A DNA stretch of 46,042 nucleotides, taken from assembly GCA_900660155.1 (NCBI GenBank), contig CABFPE010000004.1, forward strand, positions 1,921,542 through 1,967,583, written 5' to 3'. A model generated the notes under the pieces. That model worked only from the letters and a program-made list of their open reading frames with translations, ran no database searches and was not told where the DNA came from. The translations under genes were made by a program, and so were the position numbers. Positions 10,424 through 20,337 of the stretch are shown here, one piece after another (within the stretch, counting starts at the first letter, position 1; each line of letters opens with the position of its first letter). This stretch comes from Hofstenia miamia (taxonomy: Eukaryota > Xenacoelomorpha > Acoela > Hofsteniidae).

Positions 10424-13251
10424 GTAAGATTTCAATTGTATATTAAGTTCTTGTTAATTATATAAAACGTTATTTTCACTATTGATTCAAGAAGAATTTA
10501 TTTTTGAGTTAATGAAAATGCTATTTGGAAAAAATTACTTGTAAAAACAAATAAAAGAATATATGGGATAAGGCAAGTGCTAAAACAAATTTAAATTTCT
10601 TTTATATCTGCACATTATATTGATAATGTCATGTTTAGCAATATTGAATTTTTAAGTGCGTTTGAAATTCAGAATAAATATAATCGTTATTAGTTAAACA
10701 AGTAGTATTTTTTATAATAAATATTTTTTATAAGTTCTTGACAATGATCAATGCTTAACAGCTCTGAAGTATTCCTTATAAATTATATTCTTAATAATAT
10801 TTAGAACTCTACAAACAAATTTTCATGATTAATATAGCATTTGAATTTAATCACAATGTATGTCATTTCAATTGGGTCCATATTTTCAAAAATAGAAAGT
10901 AATATTTTTGAGAAAAATAGACATAATTAAAATGAAAATGCATCGTAGTCTATATATCCATTTTTTAAATGCATCGAAACAAAACTATTGAGAAATCTTT
11001 TTATTCTAAGGGCTGAATCATAGAGTCTAGGATTCCTTAGTAGATAATTTCCGTCTCTTTCTGTAGGAACTAAATGGTGTAGAGGGTGAATTAAATCTTT
11101 TGTAATTTTACTCCATAATTCAATTTTGGACATTTCTTACAATATAAACAAATTATCAAAGACGTAAATATAAGATTTCTACAAGGGGCTATTCATTAAA
11201 TAATTACTAAGGTCAACACAAAGTTAAAGCAAGCCTATTTAAACTTCAAAATCAAAGAAAACATTCAATTACAAATTTTCTTTTTGGCTTTGAAGTAATT
11301 TGATCGAATTAAGTCCAAATAGTTTAAATCATTATTTTTACAATTAGAGAACATTCTGAAGTGCTCAATCCATTGTGTATGTGTGTTTCTTAATCGAAGT
11401 TGGTCCTCACAATGGGAACTAACTAAATTCTACGGGTTAGTGTATTTTACAATGCTATTTTGAAATACAGGAGTAATTTTAAGTGAAAAAAACACCTGCC
11501 AAACAAGGACAGAAAGCACCGGTGTTGCATTATACATTAGCATTTTGTCAACTCAATACGAACAGATTTCTTAGTTGAAAGGTTGCAAAGGTGATGCACA
11601 TTACAGTCATTTTAAAACAGATATCTATACACTTACTAAACTACCTTTTCAACAGTGAAACAGAAAATCACTAATTTATGTGTTTGTACAGTAAATTTCA
11701 AAACATTTCTTATATTTCTAAAGTTTGTATATTACTGCCAAATAACGATTTTTCGGAACAAGGCTTGTCCAGCACCAAACGCCATTTGTATGTAAAAATA
11801 ATTGATTGAAGAAAGGAGTGAATAAGCCACGAAGGAGTTCTTTGAAAAACTCAATATTCAAGATAATTTAGGATTATATAAGAATATGGTAGGAAAAGTA
11901 TTGAAACCAATTATTTAAAACATACAAACTTAGCAAACTACGATGAACTCTTTAGATGAAGGCTTCTAATTATATAATCAGATTTTTTTAAGCACTAGAA
12001 TTTTAAATCAATGCATTAATTTAGTTATTTTGAGGCCTCACTTTGTGTGCAGCCTGGAAAAACGAGGGTAATTAATCGGTTAATTATTAGGTAATTTAAA
12101 AATACTATGTCAATCAATAAAACGAAATATATATCGGGTGTTTTTACATAGCGGCCACATAAGAAAGAACAAAGCTAGTAACATGGCTGCGAAAAAAATG
12201 TTTACAATCAATATATATAATTTGAAGTGGGCTTAAACGTGCTTACGCATAAAAATGTCCTAAATTCTAATTTTGTACTGAACAATATTCTCAGCGTTAG
12301 ATTTAAACCATTTAAACCTATTATTGTTATCAATTTGTCCTATTAGATACTCAGACAACCATGGTGAATTGTTGAGCAAACACCGAAATCTGATGTCACA
12401 ATTATCATTTCTTTCCACTGCATGCAGTGGCGTCATTGAGAAGGTGTGGCTGTACTGAGTCCCAAATTATAAAAAGAATCTAGTGTCAAAAGTAAAAGTA
12501 ATCAAATTTGTGGCTCTTAAGTTTGGAATTTGGAGTCTTTTAGAGCCCCAAATTACCAAAATATTGAAATAATTTAAATAGAAGAAGAAATTAAGGCCCA
12601 AAATTAGAAAATTTTTAAAAGGTATTCACACAAACACACCGACGCAGGTTCTTAAATTTTAACACATAAAATTGGGGGGGGGGGAAGGGCTTGAATGCCA
12701 TTTTGACATATCGTACTAGACCCAATTAAACAGTTACACCACTGACTGCATGGGGATTGTGAATATTTGTAGAGAATTTCTCATTTGCGGAAGTGGATGC
12801 AGTAACCTTAACATTTCCAGTATTAATTGAATTCGATTTGGATTCTAGTTATGTAAACAAATTTTTCAGTGCAATTAGAGCGATACATCGTAATAAAATG
12901 TTCATCCATTTCAATATTCTCCTTTACATGAAAATGTGCTCTCAACTCAAGTCTTTTTATCATTCAATGTTGACCTTTAAGAACTAAATGAAAACTCAGG
13001 CTGCTATTTGTAACATTGAATGCTACTGAGTTTCAGCAAAGAAATTTAAATATTCGATATACCACACCGCTTAAGTAATTGATTAAATATAAAAGATGAT
13101 ATTTTCTCGATTTTCGTATTCCAAATTCTCCAAAATTTTAAAAATCCCAATTCCACTTGAAGAACTATGGGATTTTATTATCATTTGCAAAAGCTAATGT
13201 TGTGACATTTTGTTGAACATATCCTGATAGTTGCCCATATTGGCTTTCCAG
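10424..13251 (+). other. Presumed intron of the secreted-peptide gene (carries a hAT MITE)
   Basis: It begins GTAAGA and ends TTTCCAG. I found no other stretch in it with adjacent Cys codons behind a plausible acceptor on the plus strand, so no extra Cys-rich exon is evident. It contains the hAT MITE at 12425-12744 and otherwise AT-rich DNA. If exon 2 is not real, this is simply intergenic. Confidence 0.4.
12417..12752. mobile_element. hAT-type MITE, 320 bp, with perfect 8-bp target-site duplication
   Basis: The element runs 12425-12744. It starts CAGTGGCGTCATTG and ends with the reverse complement of CAGTGGTGTAACTG, so the terminal inverted repeats match at about 11 of 14 positions. It is flanked by ACTGCATG at 12417-12424 and again at 12745-12752, an exact 8-bp target duplication. 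CAG.G termini and 8-bp duplications are diagnostic of hAT transposons. There is no transposase frame. A ten-G run lies at about 12673-12682. Confidence 0.88.
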
Positions 13252-13287
13252 ACAAAATATTGTTGTAAAAAGATTACAGATATATAA
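13252..13287 (+). CDS. Candidate terminal exon of the secreted Cys-rich peptide gene
   Basis: A pyrimidine-rich acceptor, GGCTTTCCAG, precedes twelve phase-0 codons that include two adjacent Cys codons (13261-13266) and end in TAA (13285-13287). Joined in phase with exon 1 the mature part would have four cysteines in the order C, C, CC. The gap between the second Cys and the CC pair would be seven residues rather than the usual five, and the last two cysteines of a full knottin would be missing. So this is either a short four-Cys peptide, a truncated pseudogene, or a chance match. An AATAAA lies 16 bases after the stop, which favours a genuine last exon. Confidence 0.35.
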   Translation, partial: TKYCCKKITDI

Positions 13288-13302
13288 TTTTGCATCGGAA
13301 AT

Positions 13303-13308
13303 AATAAA
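13303..13308 (+). promoter_or_regulatory. Poly(A) signal AATAAA for the secreted-peptide gene
   Basis: Canonical hexamer just after the candidate terminal exon. In AT-rich DNA it is weak evidence alone; its position supports a transcript end here. Confidence 0.4.
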
Positions 13309-13403
13309 GTTTCAGAGATTAGTTCTATATGCATATTGTTTATTCTCTATGTAACTGATATTCCTAACTTTATTCGTATTAAATGTGTTGAATTTGTCGA
13401 TGA

Positions 13404-13405
<2 letters not shown>

Positions 13406-13438
<33 letters not shown>
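13406..13438. repeat. (TA)n microsatellite
   Basis: Uninterrupted TA tract of about 16 units. Confidence 0.9.
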
Positions 13439-13443
<5 letters not shown>

Positions 13444-13488
13444 TTTGTTTCTAAGAATAACTGTCGCTTTCTAAGAAATTAAGTTATA

Positions 13489-13728
13489 ATGCTGGCAATC
13501 AGACTTTTCGATCAGGCCTCTAACAAATCGCGCTTCATGCTGCAATTACAGCCTATGAGAAAAGCTAGGAAGCAAATGCAATCCCCTACATTGGCGATAA
13601 TTATCAACTGCAAGCGAATTTTAGTCGCCATGGATGAAACTAGCAATATTAAGCGCCGCAGTAAAAAATTGTGCAGCAGAAAAAATTTGCACAAAGAACA
13701 CATATGCAATAGGGTTCTGAGGCACTAG
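13489..13728 (+). pseudogene. Basic 79-codon open frame, possible PIF/Harbinger-like relic
   Basis: This frame is less AT-rich than its surroundings. Its middle, MDETSNIKRRSKKLCSRKN, loosely recalls the N-terminal segment of PIF/Harbinger transposases, where a short acidic stretch is followed by basic residues and a (W)xRxW block. Here the Trp positions are Cys and Asn, and nothing after the stop continues the match. The assignment is from memory of the family pattern and is weak; it may be a chance frame. Confidence 0.22.
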
Positions 13729-13754
13729 AATATTATTGATCGCAGTCCCACTTA

Positions 13755-14010
13755 TCAGGATTGCCATTGATATTGATTTACATTGATATCAACATATTGA
13801 TATCAAATCAATTGATTTGATTTGATATTGATTTTCAAATCGATTGATTTGAATTGATTTGAGATGATTAAGAAATCTTGAAAATATATACTTCAAAGTT
13901 GTAAAATATACCCACTGCGTTAAATTTTCTTTATCTTACTGGCTTTGATTGCAATAATATTTGTGATCAAATTTTGCAGCAATCAAATCAAGTTGATCAA
14001 GTGATTGACT
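13755..14010. repeat. TTGATATCAA / TTGATTTGA low-complexity tract
   Basis: Dense, partly palindromic repeats of TTGATATCAA and TTGATTTGA. A similar tract occurs inside both palindrome arms, near 16310-16400 and 29793-29883, there next to a CCACTTATG context that also has a counterpart beside this tract (CCCACTTATC). Confidence 0.6.
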
Positions 14011-14541
14011 TTAAAATCAGTTAGATACAGTTTGGGAAAATATATTGGCAATCAAATATGTAAATAGGCTGGGCCGAAATGTAAGGGCCATTTACTAGTG
14101 GATTCATTTAAAAGTGATAAATATTTTGAGTTCATAAGCATATTTTTTATATTTAATAAGTGGAACTGTGTTTCGAATTCCAAAAAGTTGTTTGAAAAAT
14201 ATAAGTGTGTCAATTTTCAGATTTTCGCATTTACTTGAAGTCATATTAGATGGGCCAAATATGAGCTGTAGACTTGAATTTTTAGTGGGATGGTATATTG
14301 GACCGGGTTTGGTATGAAAACAAAACAAGAACCCATTTACACCTCTGATGCGAATACGAACAGAACCCCAGTCTATCAAATTAGAAATTTCATTAAATTT
14401 TTGTCAACGAACTTTAAATTTTGCACTAATAAACTTGACTATTGAATGTCCTTAAAGATCAATTAAATTAATTCAATTAAAATAAAAATTCTTTGATGAA
14501 ATTATATTGAAATTTGAATATTCATGTTATAATAAGAATAA

Positions 14542-14757
14542 TGGATTCAGGAAAATTATTTTGAAGATTATCCAATACATCTAGCCCAAGAGATTATGAC
14601 AATGCTTCCACAAGTGAAGATAGAATGGTACAATCAACTCCTGAGGGTACTTGCATTAAGATCTTTCTCAGCCAAAATGTCAAATGAATTAGAAATTAAG
14701 AATAGTAATTTATACAAAGAAGTTTTTGAATACAGTGTAATTACTGAATTATTATAA
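14542..14757 (+). CDS. Unrecognised 71-codon open stretch covering the left arm's private 163-bp block
   Basis: An open frame without an initiating ATG at its 5' end runs from 14542 to a TAA at 14755-14757. It spans the whole left-arm-specific block and continues into sequence shared with the right arm. Internal Met codons occur around 14599-14605. Its composition (for example DYPIHLAQEIM, then LLRVLALRSF) looks less biased than neighbouring chance frames. The opening is preceded by GGATTCAG, a possible phase-0 splice acceptor, so it might be an exon. I do not recognise a family. It could be chance. Confidence 0.25.
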   Translation, partial: WIQENYFEDYPIHLAQEIMTMLPQVKIEWYNQLLRVLALRSFSAKMSNELEIKNSNLYKEVFEYSVITELL

Positions 14758-16198
14758 AATTATTATTTTCACTGTTGCAATGGAATGCCAGTGCTAGTAT
14801 CCCTGAGTTTGTTAATGATTATTTCTGAGCAAGTTCATTATCCATTTGTATGTAGCACTGTGTGCGCTGTGTAGTGCAGTTGTGTCTGCAGTTAGTACAT
14901 GTTTGGTGTTTGGAGTTTTGACAGTGCTTTGATAGCCAATAAAATAGTTTGTATTTATATATGTAATTACGAAATCTTTTAAACAGAATTCTTGATTGTG
15001 CTATAAACAAGGTCCGATTGTACTTTAACCAAATATTTTACTATACTTTTATTAAGATTATTAAATTTATTGAAAGATCTTTAAATTTTTTTTGTAAAGT
15101 AATTCTATACAAAATTAAAGATCTTTAATAAAAACTTTAAGATTCAATGACTGGGGTAAAAAGCGTGATTCGAGTACAACTGCTGTAATCTGGCCGGAGC
15201 ATGATAGTTCTTAATTAATCTTTAATTAATTATTTAACAGTTGTCATTTTGTTAAATTTGCATATTTTCTAATTCGATAATAGCAATCATGGGATTCCTA
15301 GCGATTTAATATTCGGTAATTTACTATTTGATATGTATGTTAAATACTCAAATATGGTGATAATAAGATGTTATACATGTACATGAAACTCCTCAAAGTT
15401 CATCATAACAAAACTAGAAAATAACTTTAAATTGAAATTGCATTGCTTCTCAAAAACTTTGAGTCAATGCTGCTAAGATGCAATGCTAATTAGGAAAATC
15501 TAAAAATTATCCCTGTAGTAATACTAGGGCACCATGGGGATTTTTTTAGAAGGTGCAAAGCCAATAAATCTAAATATTCTATTTACGTTTTACTGCCTAA
15601 ATTATCCTCACACTAAACAAGATTTGACGTATTTCACCTGAACAGTTTAAAATTCATTACTGCTTTTTAGAAGTATTTCGTTAGTTACCTCACTGTTTTT
15701 TAGGTTAGTAATAAATTTGTCAATTACCTTCTTTGGATGAACACTTGCTGTGTAGATTTTTTAAAAAATGGTTAAAGTAACTTTAGTAACATCCAAAAGT
15801 AGTCAAAGTGCAATATTTGACAATTTCTTGTTATACGAGTCTAATGATTTTTATTAGGCTTAAGTATTTCAATGTGACTCGGAACATTAATTTCTAACTT
15901 GAGTTTGTTACAATGACATTGACATCTACTATATTTAGGCATTCAATCTTGTCCCTGACCTACAATTCTTGGAAAATTTTGACTAGGCAGATTTTAATGA
16001 CTAGTGTGTCACTTGCATGTGATATTTTGTCATTCTTCTTTTTCACAAAAATCCGTTTGCAGGTGTTAATAAAATGTTTTTGATGATTTCTATGGGCGTT
16101 GCTAGGAAAGCAGTTTTTATCAAAATTTTTAAAATTTAAAAAAATATTTTGTGAAATTTTTCTACTCAGCTCTATTTTCTAAACATAAAATTTTTTAA

Positions 16199-16200
<2 letters not shown>
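14758..16200. other. Non-coding part of left arm
   Basis: No gene seen. It contains the left-only 11-bp insertion near 15757-15770 and, close by, a base difference from the right arm. Confidence 0.6.
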
Positions 16201-16238
<38 letters not shown>

Positions 16239-16244
16239 ATATAT
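16201..16244. repeat. (TA)n microsatellite in left arm
   Basis: The tract and its mirror at 29949-29992 have exactly the same length. Confidence 0.9.
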
Positions 16245-18060
16245 GGACTACATAAAATAGTGAATTTCCTTTAAATATCTAAGGAACTATATTATAGCTA
16301 AACAGTGCAGCACTGTTGATGGTGATATCAAAGAAATTTCTGTTGATTGATATAAAGAAGTAAGAGTCCGTTGATTTGATTTGATTTGATATCAACCCTG
16401 CCACTTATGCCCATTGTTTCGGATAAAATTAGCAAACAATTTTAAGTAATATTATGAAATTCGTGCTCCAGTTTGTTCAGTTACGATCTCAGTCCCTCTG
16501 AAATAGTCCCAAGTCTCAATTTAATGGGCAAACCAAAATCGATTTCAAATATCTATAAATTAAATTTACGTAAAAATGAAACAAAAAAGTGTCCTTTTAA
16601 GTAACAAGACGTGAAGAATATTTTTGTCCAAATTTGCTCAGCTCTACAGTATGAAAACGGCTCCCTCCACTTAAACACAAAATATTCTTTTAACTCTGCT
16701 TAGATACCTGCTAGTAACTGCTTTTACATTGTAAACATGTTGAATGCAGTACTTCATATCAAACTAAAGCAGATATAAATTTCTTATGTTGTATTCCAAA
16801 AAGATTTTAAAATTTAGTCAATTATTAGTTCTTTGAAAATAATGCAACCATCAGCAAAAAAAATAACAATTACAAGTTTCTCTTTATGTGAAGCCTCACG
16901 AGGTTCATCAAAAACTCATTTGGACAGCCTCGCACTTTGTTGATGATGAAGTAAGTTTGATCAGATAATTGCGACCATTACAGCAACCATTTCGTTCCTG
17001 TATAGAGAAATGAGTATAAATTGCATAGTGCACTGAATACAAACAAACATTAAAAATAGGAGAAAACTCTGAAAGCAACTCACAATTTTATTTTTTTAAA
17101 TGAGCAGTAAGAGAGCCACGCAAAAAAACAGGGATGCAACTGCATGGAATTCGCAGATATAAATGATTAGAATTATTTAATTTGAACGTGACATCTCTTC
17201 TGAAAAAAATTGCAAAATTAAAGCAAAATAAAATTTGCGTCTGCCCATGCTCTCTCTCCAAATTTAAAAAAGAAATAAGTAAGAAACATAAATCCTTCTA
17301 ATGATGTCTATTAAACAAATGCAAACACAGTATACAATTCATTAATTGTCATTCTCAATCATATGTGAAAAATGTTATTATAATTTATGGGGAACACAGT
17401 TATAAACTGCCAATATATACTAAAAAATAAGAGACGACACTGACACAATTTTTACAGATTTGCCGTTGGCCAAGATTCATGAAAAAAGACCTAATCAGGG
17501 TTCTTAATTTGAGTACTGTATTTTTATATTATATTTTGAACAAATTTAATTTCTCAACAAATGAAATCCAACACTCACATCGTAATATAATCTTAAGAAG
17601 GGCCTGGGTACCCAATTTAATTTAACAAGATGGGCCTCTCCCTCAACACCCCTCAAGTACACTCCTGGACCTAATGTTTTACTGCATCATAATTGCATGT
17701 GTATTACATAGTTGAGGATAGGTATATTGATTACAATTTTAACTTTGCCTTTAAATCTTGAATAAATCTGAATATCACAGGTTAGCTATATATTTGGAAG
17801 TTGTAGTGAGAAAAAACCTTACTAAAGCTCTATCAAAAAGATTTGTATAATAGGTTATCTATTTATTTGGACTAATTACAATTGGTAAAAGTTTTCCTTA
17901 ATGAAGACCCAATTTGAGATCCAGAATTGTTCATAGAATTGAGACCAGTTTCATCCAATGCAAGCACTCCGGATATTTGTTAGTATGATGTCATTATTCA
18001 ATTGCTACTGTTTGATATGTAATTCACCTTTGATACGGAAGTATACGCCTTATTAATCGC
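16245..18060. other. Upstream region of left ICK gene
   Basis: AT-rich, no coding frame supported. It holds the TTGATTTGA tract at 16310-16400 and, at its end, the promoter region of the knottin gene. Confidence 0.6.
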
Positions 18061-18092
18061 TATATAACTGCTCTTGGATTGCTGCCTCATTA
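18061..18092 (+). promoter_or_regulatory. TATA box and initiator of left ICK gene
   Basis: TATATAA at 18061-18067 lies 28 bases before the A (18089) of an initiator-like CTCATTAT. With that start the 5' UTR would be only about 12 nt before the ATG at 18101. Spacing of -28 is typical for Pol II TATA promoters. The right arm has the same arrangement. Confidence 0.6.
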
Positions 18093-18100
18093 TTGTAACA

Positions 18101-18877
18101 ATGTTTCTCCGCTACATCATTTTCATCGCATTCATTCTACGAGGATGCTCATCCGAAGAATGCAAAACTGTTTTCCAATCATGTGAATATGGAGACAACT
18201 GCTGTAGTCTTGATAATATTTATAATCAATACTTCTGCAGAGATATGTATGGCAAAAAACAGTGCGTTTCCAATTGCAGGTTAGATGGTGAATCTTGTCG
18301 ATATTCCTACGATTGTTGTGGTTTAGGCCGCTGTAATGAAAATAAGACTTGCAATGGTAATGGCCAGTGCAAGGATATTGGTGGTGAGTGTAGCAGATTT
18401 TACGACTGTTGTAGCAAATTCTGTTCTGAAGATGGACTATGTGCGGAGGTGCCAAAGGCTTGTAAAGATTTCGGCGCCAATTGTTCTAGCTCAGATGAAT
18501 GCTGCACAAATTATTGCAGTTTTGAAGGAACCTGTGATGAAGAACCAATTTGTAAAGGGAACGGAGCTGATTGCTTCTATGATGAAGCATGCTGTTCCAA
18601 CCATTGTAGCTTATCCACATTTACGTGTGGTGAGGAAAATCAATGCTCCAAAAACTATGATTTTTGCATGAGAGGAAGTGACTGCTGCAGTGGTTTCTGC
18701 ACGAAGTACTACTTTTGTGATGAAAACACCCCATGTGGAGGAATTGGGAAATTTTGCTTTGATGATACCACGTGTTGTGAAGGAACATTTTGCCACCAAT
18801 CCCAGTGTGCAGCGCCTCCTCCATCTCCACCACATCCACGACGACATCATGGTAAGCACCGCCGTAAACATCATTAA
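18101..18877 (+). CDS. Secreted protein of seven tandem inhibitor-cystine-knot (knottin) modules, left copy
   Basis: Intronless 258-residue frame. I start at the ATG at 18101 (A at -3, just after the TATA/initiator) rather than an upstream TTG. Residues 1-18 form a signal peptide (MFLRYIIFIAFIL core). Then come seven six-Cys modules at about 21-55, 59-84, 90-114, 121-145, 151-176, 182-206 and 212-236. Each follows C-X6-C-X5-CC, then X3-4-C-X4-6-C in modules 2-7; module 1 has long loops (X10, X8). Modules are joined by 3- to 6-residue linkers, often acidic (DEEPI, GEENQ, DENTP). Residues 237-258 are a Pro-rich then His/Arg-rich tail. Possible N-glycosylation sites are N81 and N127. No dibasic cleavage sites separate modules 2-7, so it is probably used as one multi-knot protein. 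ICK repeats occur in venom peptides and in protease-inhibitor, antimicrobial and structural proteins; which role applies here is unknown. Confidence 0.9.
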   Translation: MFLRYIIFIAFILRGCSSEECKTVFQSCEYGDNCCSLDNIYNQYFCRDMYGKKQCVSNCRLDGESCRYSYDCCGLGRCNENKTCNGNGQCKDIGGECSRFYDCCSKFCSEDGLCAEVPKACKDFGANCSSSDECCTNYCSFEGTCDEEPICKGNGADCFYDEACCSNHCSLSTFTCGEENQCSKNYDFCMRGSDCCSGFCTKYYFCDENTPCGGIGKFCFDDTTCCEGTFCHQSQCAAPPPSPPHPRRHHGKHRRKHH

Positions 18878-19079
18878 AGCCCAATTGTGTTACTAGACTA
18901 CTCTTGCACATGTTGATGTATCATTTACTAGATGCAAAATTTGTAACACTCTTTTGTATAATCCATTATGTGATTGAAAAAAAAATTTTATTGCTAAGTG
19001 ACTATTACATATTATAACATTCTGCAAACTGCTGGAACTATTTAACTTCTTCAAAACATTATTAATTTTCCTTCAAAAA
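18878..19079 (+). other. 3' UTR region of left ICK gene
   Basis: AT-rich; no AATAAA seen in the first 200 bases. The first 45 bases after the stop, ending CTCTTGCACATG, recur at 19199-19246. Confidence 0.5.
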
Positions 19080-19132
<53 letters not shown>

Positions 19133-19133
19133 G
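19080..19133. repeat. (ATT)n microsatellite in left arm
   Basis: About 18 units; its mirror at 27060-27113 has the same length. It separates the ICK gene from the relic of its 3' end. Confidence 0.9.
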
Positions 19134-19139
19134 CAATTC

Positions 19140-19260
19140 ATTTGCATGTTCCCAACAATTGATAGAGCATGTTGTGAAAGAATCGTGAGTATGGACATAA
19201 AAATCATTAACATCAAATTTTGTTTTTAGATCACTCTTGCACATGTGCTATTTTATAATT
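19140..19260 (+). pseudogene. Decayed partial copy of the ICK gene 3' end (left arm)
   Basis: Bases 19199-19246 (ATCATTAA ... CTCTTGCACATG) align with 18867-18912, which spans the ICK gene's stop codon and early 3' UTR. Just upstream, a frame at 19161-19181 reads D-R-A-C-C-E-R, comparable with the D-T-T-C-C-E-G of module 7, and runs to a TAG at 19227. The Pro/His tail is not preserved and the remaining cysteines are missing. I infer a partial tandem duplication of the gene's end that has since decayed, with the (ATT)n tract expanded between the copies. Confidence 0.5.
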
Positions 19261-20337
19261 ATTCCATAATTTGGAATTAAAGTTTTTAAAGCATGCAGAT
19301 TATTTGGTTTTCAAAAACCTTTTATACAAGTTGACAATATAAAATTGATTTGAGACATTATTTATTCAAGTGTGAAAACAAAATTTGGATTTTCATACTT
19401 GTAGCCTAATCCATTTGCATGATCTTAAATCATTGTAATATAATTTGCCAGCAGTGATAAAAAATGTAATATTTTGTTTTGAATGACTTTTCTCTAAAAT
19501 GGAAAATAATTTGGATGGTCGTATACAATTGTAAACATAAACCATTTGCTTTTTTATAGAGCTCATTTAACCATATAGCGGATTTTCCTGAAAATTAGTA
19601 GTTGACTGTTATCCGGAGTCAAAATATCAGAACCTATTACCCTCAGTGTCCTCCTTTGCAAGACCCATTTGCTATTTGGTTTAAATGTCATGGCAAACAT
19701 CTAATATCACCCAAAACAACATTAAGAAATTATAAAAATGCTTTGCTCTAGGTTCAAGTTTCAAATTGGAATGACGAAAGTTATAATCTAAGCATAATAG
19801 GTAAAAGACCCAAATTCTTTTACAATAACTAAATAACAAATTTTTAAAATACAATTAATGAAAGCGGAAAACGTTATTCACAAGATGGCGTTAAACAGTT
19901 AACAGCTTGAGGTAAAAAGCAAATTTGCATTTAGTTTTCATAGGCAATTTATAGAATCTGATTGCACTAACCAACTAACGCCCATTTGATTTTATATTAA
20001 GCCTTTTAAAAATATGCCTAATTTCATAATAGCTTTTGTTAGCCCTAAGCCTTCATAAATCCTAAAGTACATGCTGAAATTTAAATTATAAAATGTGAAA
20101 TTCTACATCTAATGATAATTATACACCTAAATAACTTTTATATAAATCATCATTTCAATTTAAGGATGTACCTTCTTCTCTAAAATTAAAAGAATAAGTG
20201 CAGTAGGATCTTTATCATTTTGTTCAAATATCAAAATATAATTGCACAAATAACGATTTTTGTTTTATTATTTATATAAATATAACTTATGTATCTTCAA
20301 TTTATGGCTAATAACTATTTATTTTCTATAGTATATT
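19261..20337. other. Non-coding part of left arm
   Basis: Nothing recognised; AT-rich with no supported frames. Confidence 0.6.

Noticed and set aside
14104..14379. Minus-strand frame at the outer edge of the left arm and its twin at 31803-32096
   Set aside because: The frame runs across the palindrome boundary into different C-termini and has no recognisable domain.
18074..18100. N-terminal extension of the ICK protein from an upstream TTG
   Set aside because: TTG starts are not expected in a nuclear gene. The ATG at 18101 begins a proper signal peptide and the extension would overlap the TATA-initiator leader.
18132..18911. Several open frames antisense to or out of frame with the ICK gene, in both arms
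   Set aside because: They are shadows of a Cys-rich coding sequence; only the sense frame has a signal peptide and regular module spacing.
19062..19244. Frame with a poly-isoleucine run antisense to the (ATT)n tract
   Set aside because: It is a microsatellite translation; its N-terminal resemblance to another antisense frame is explained by the duplicated 3' UTR.
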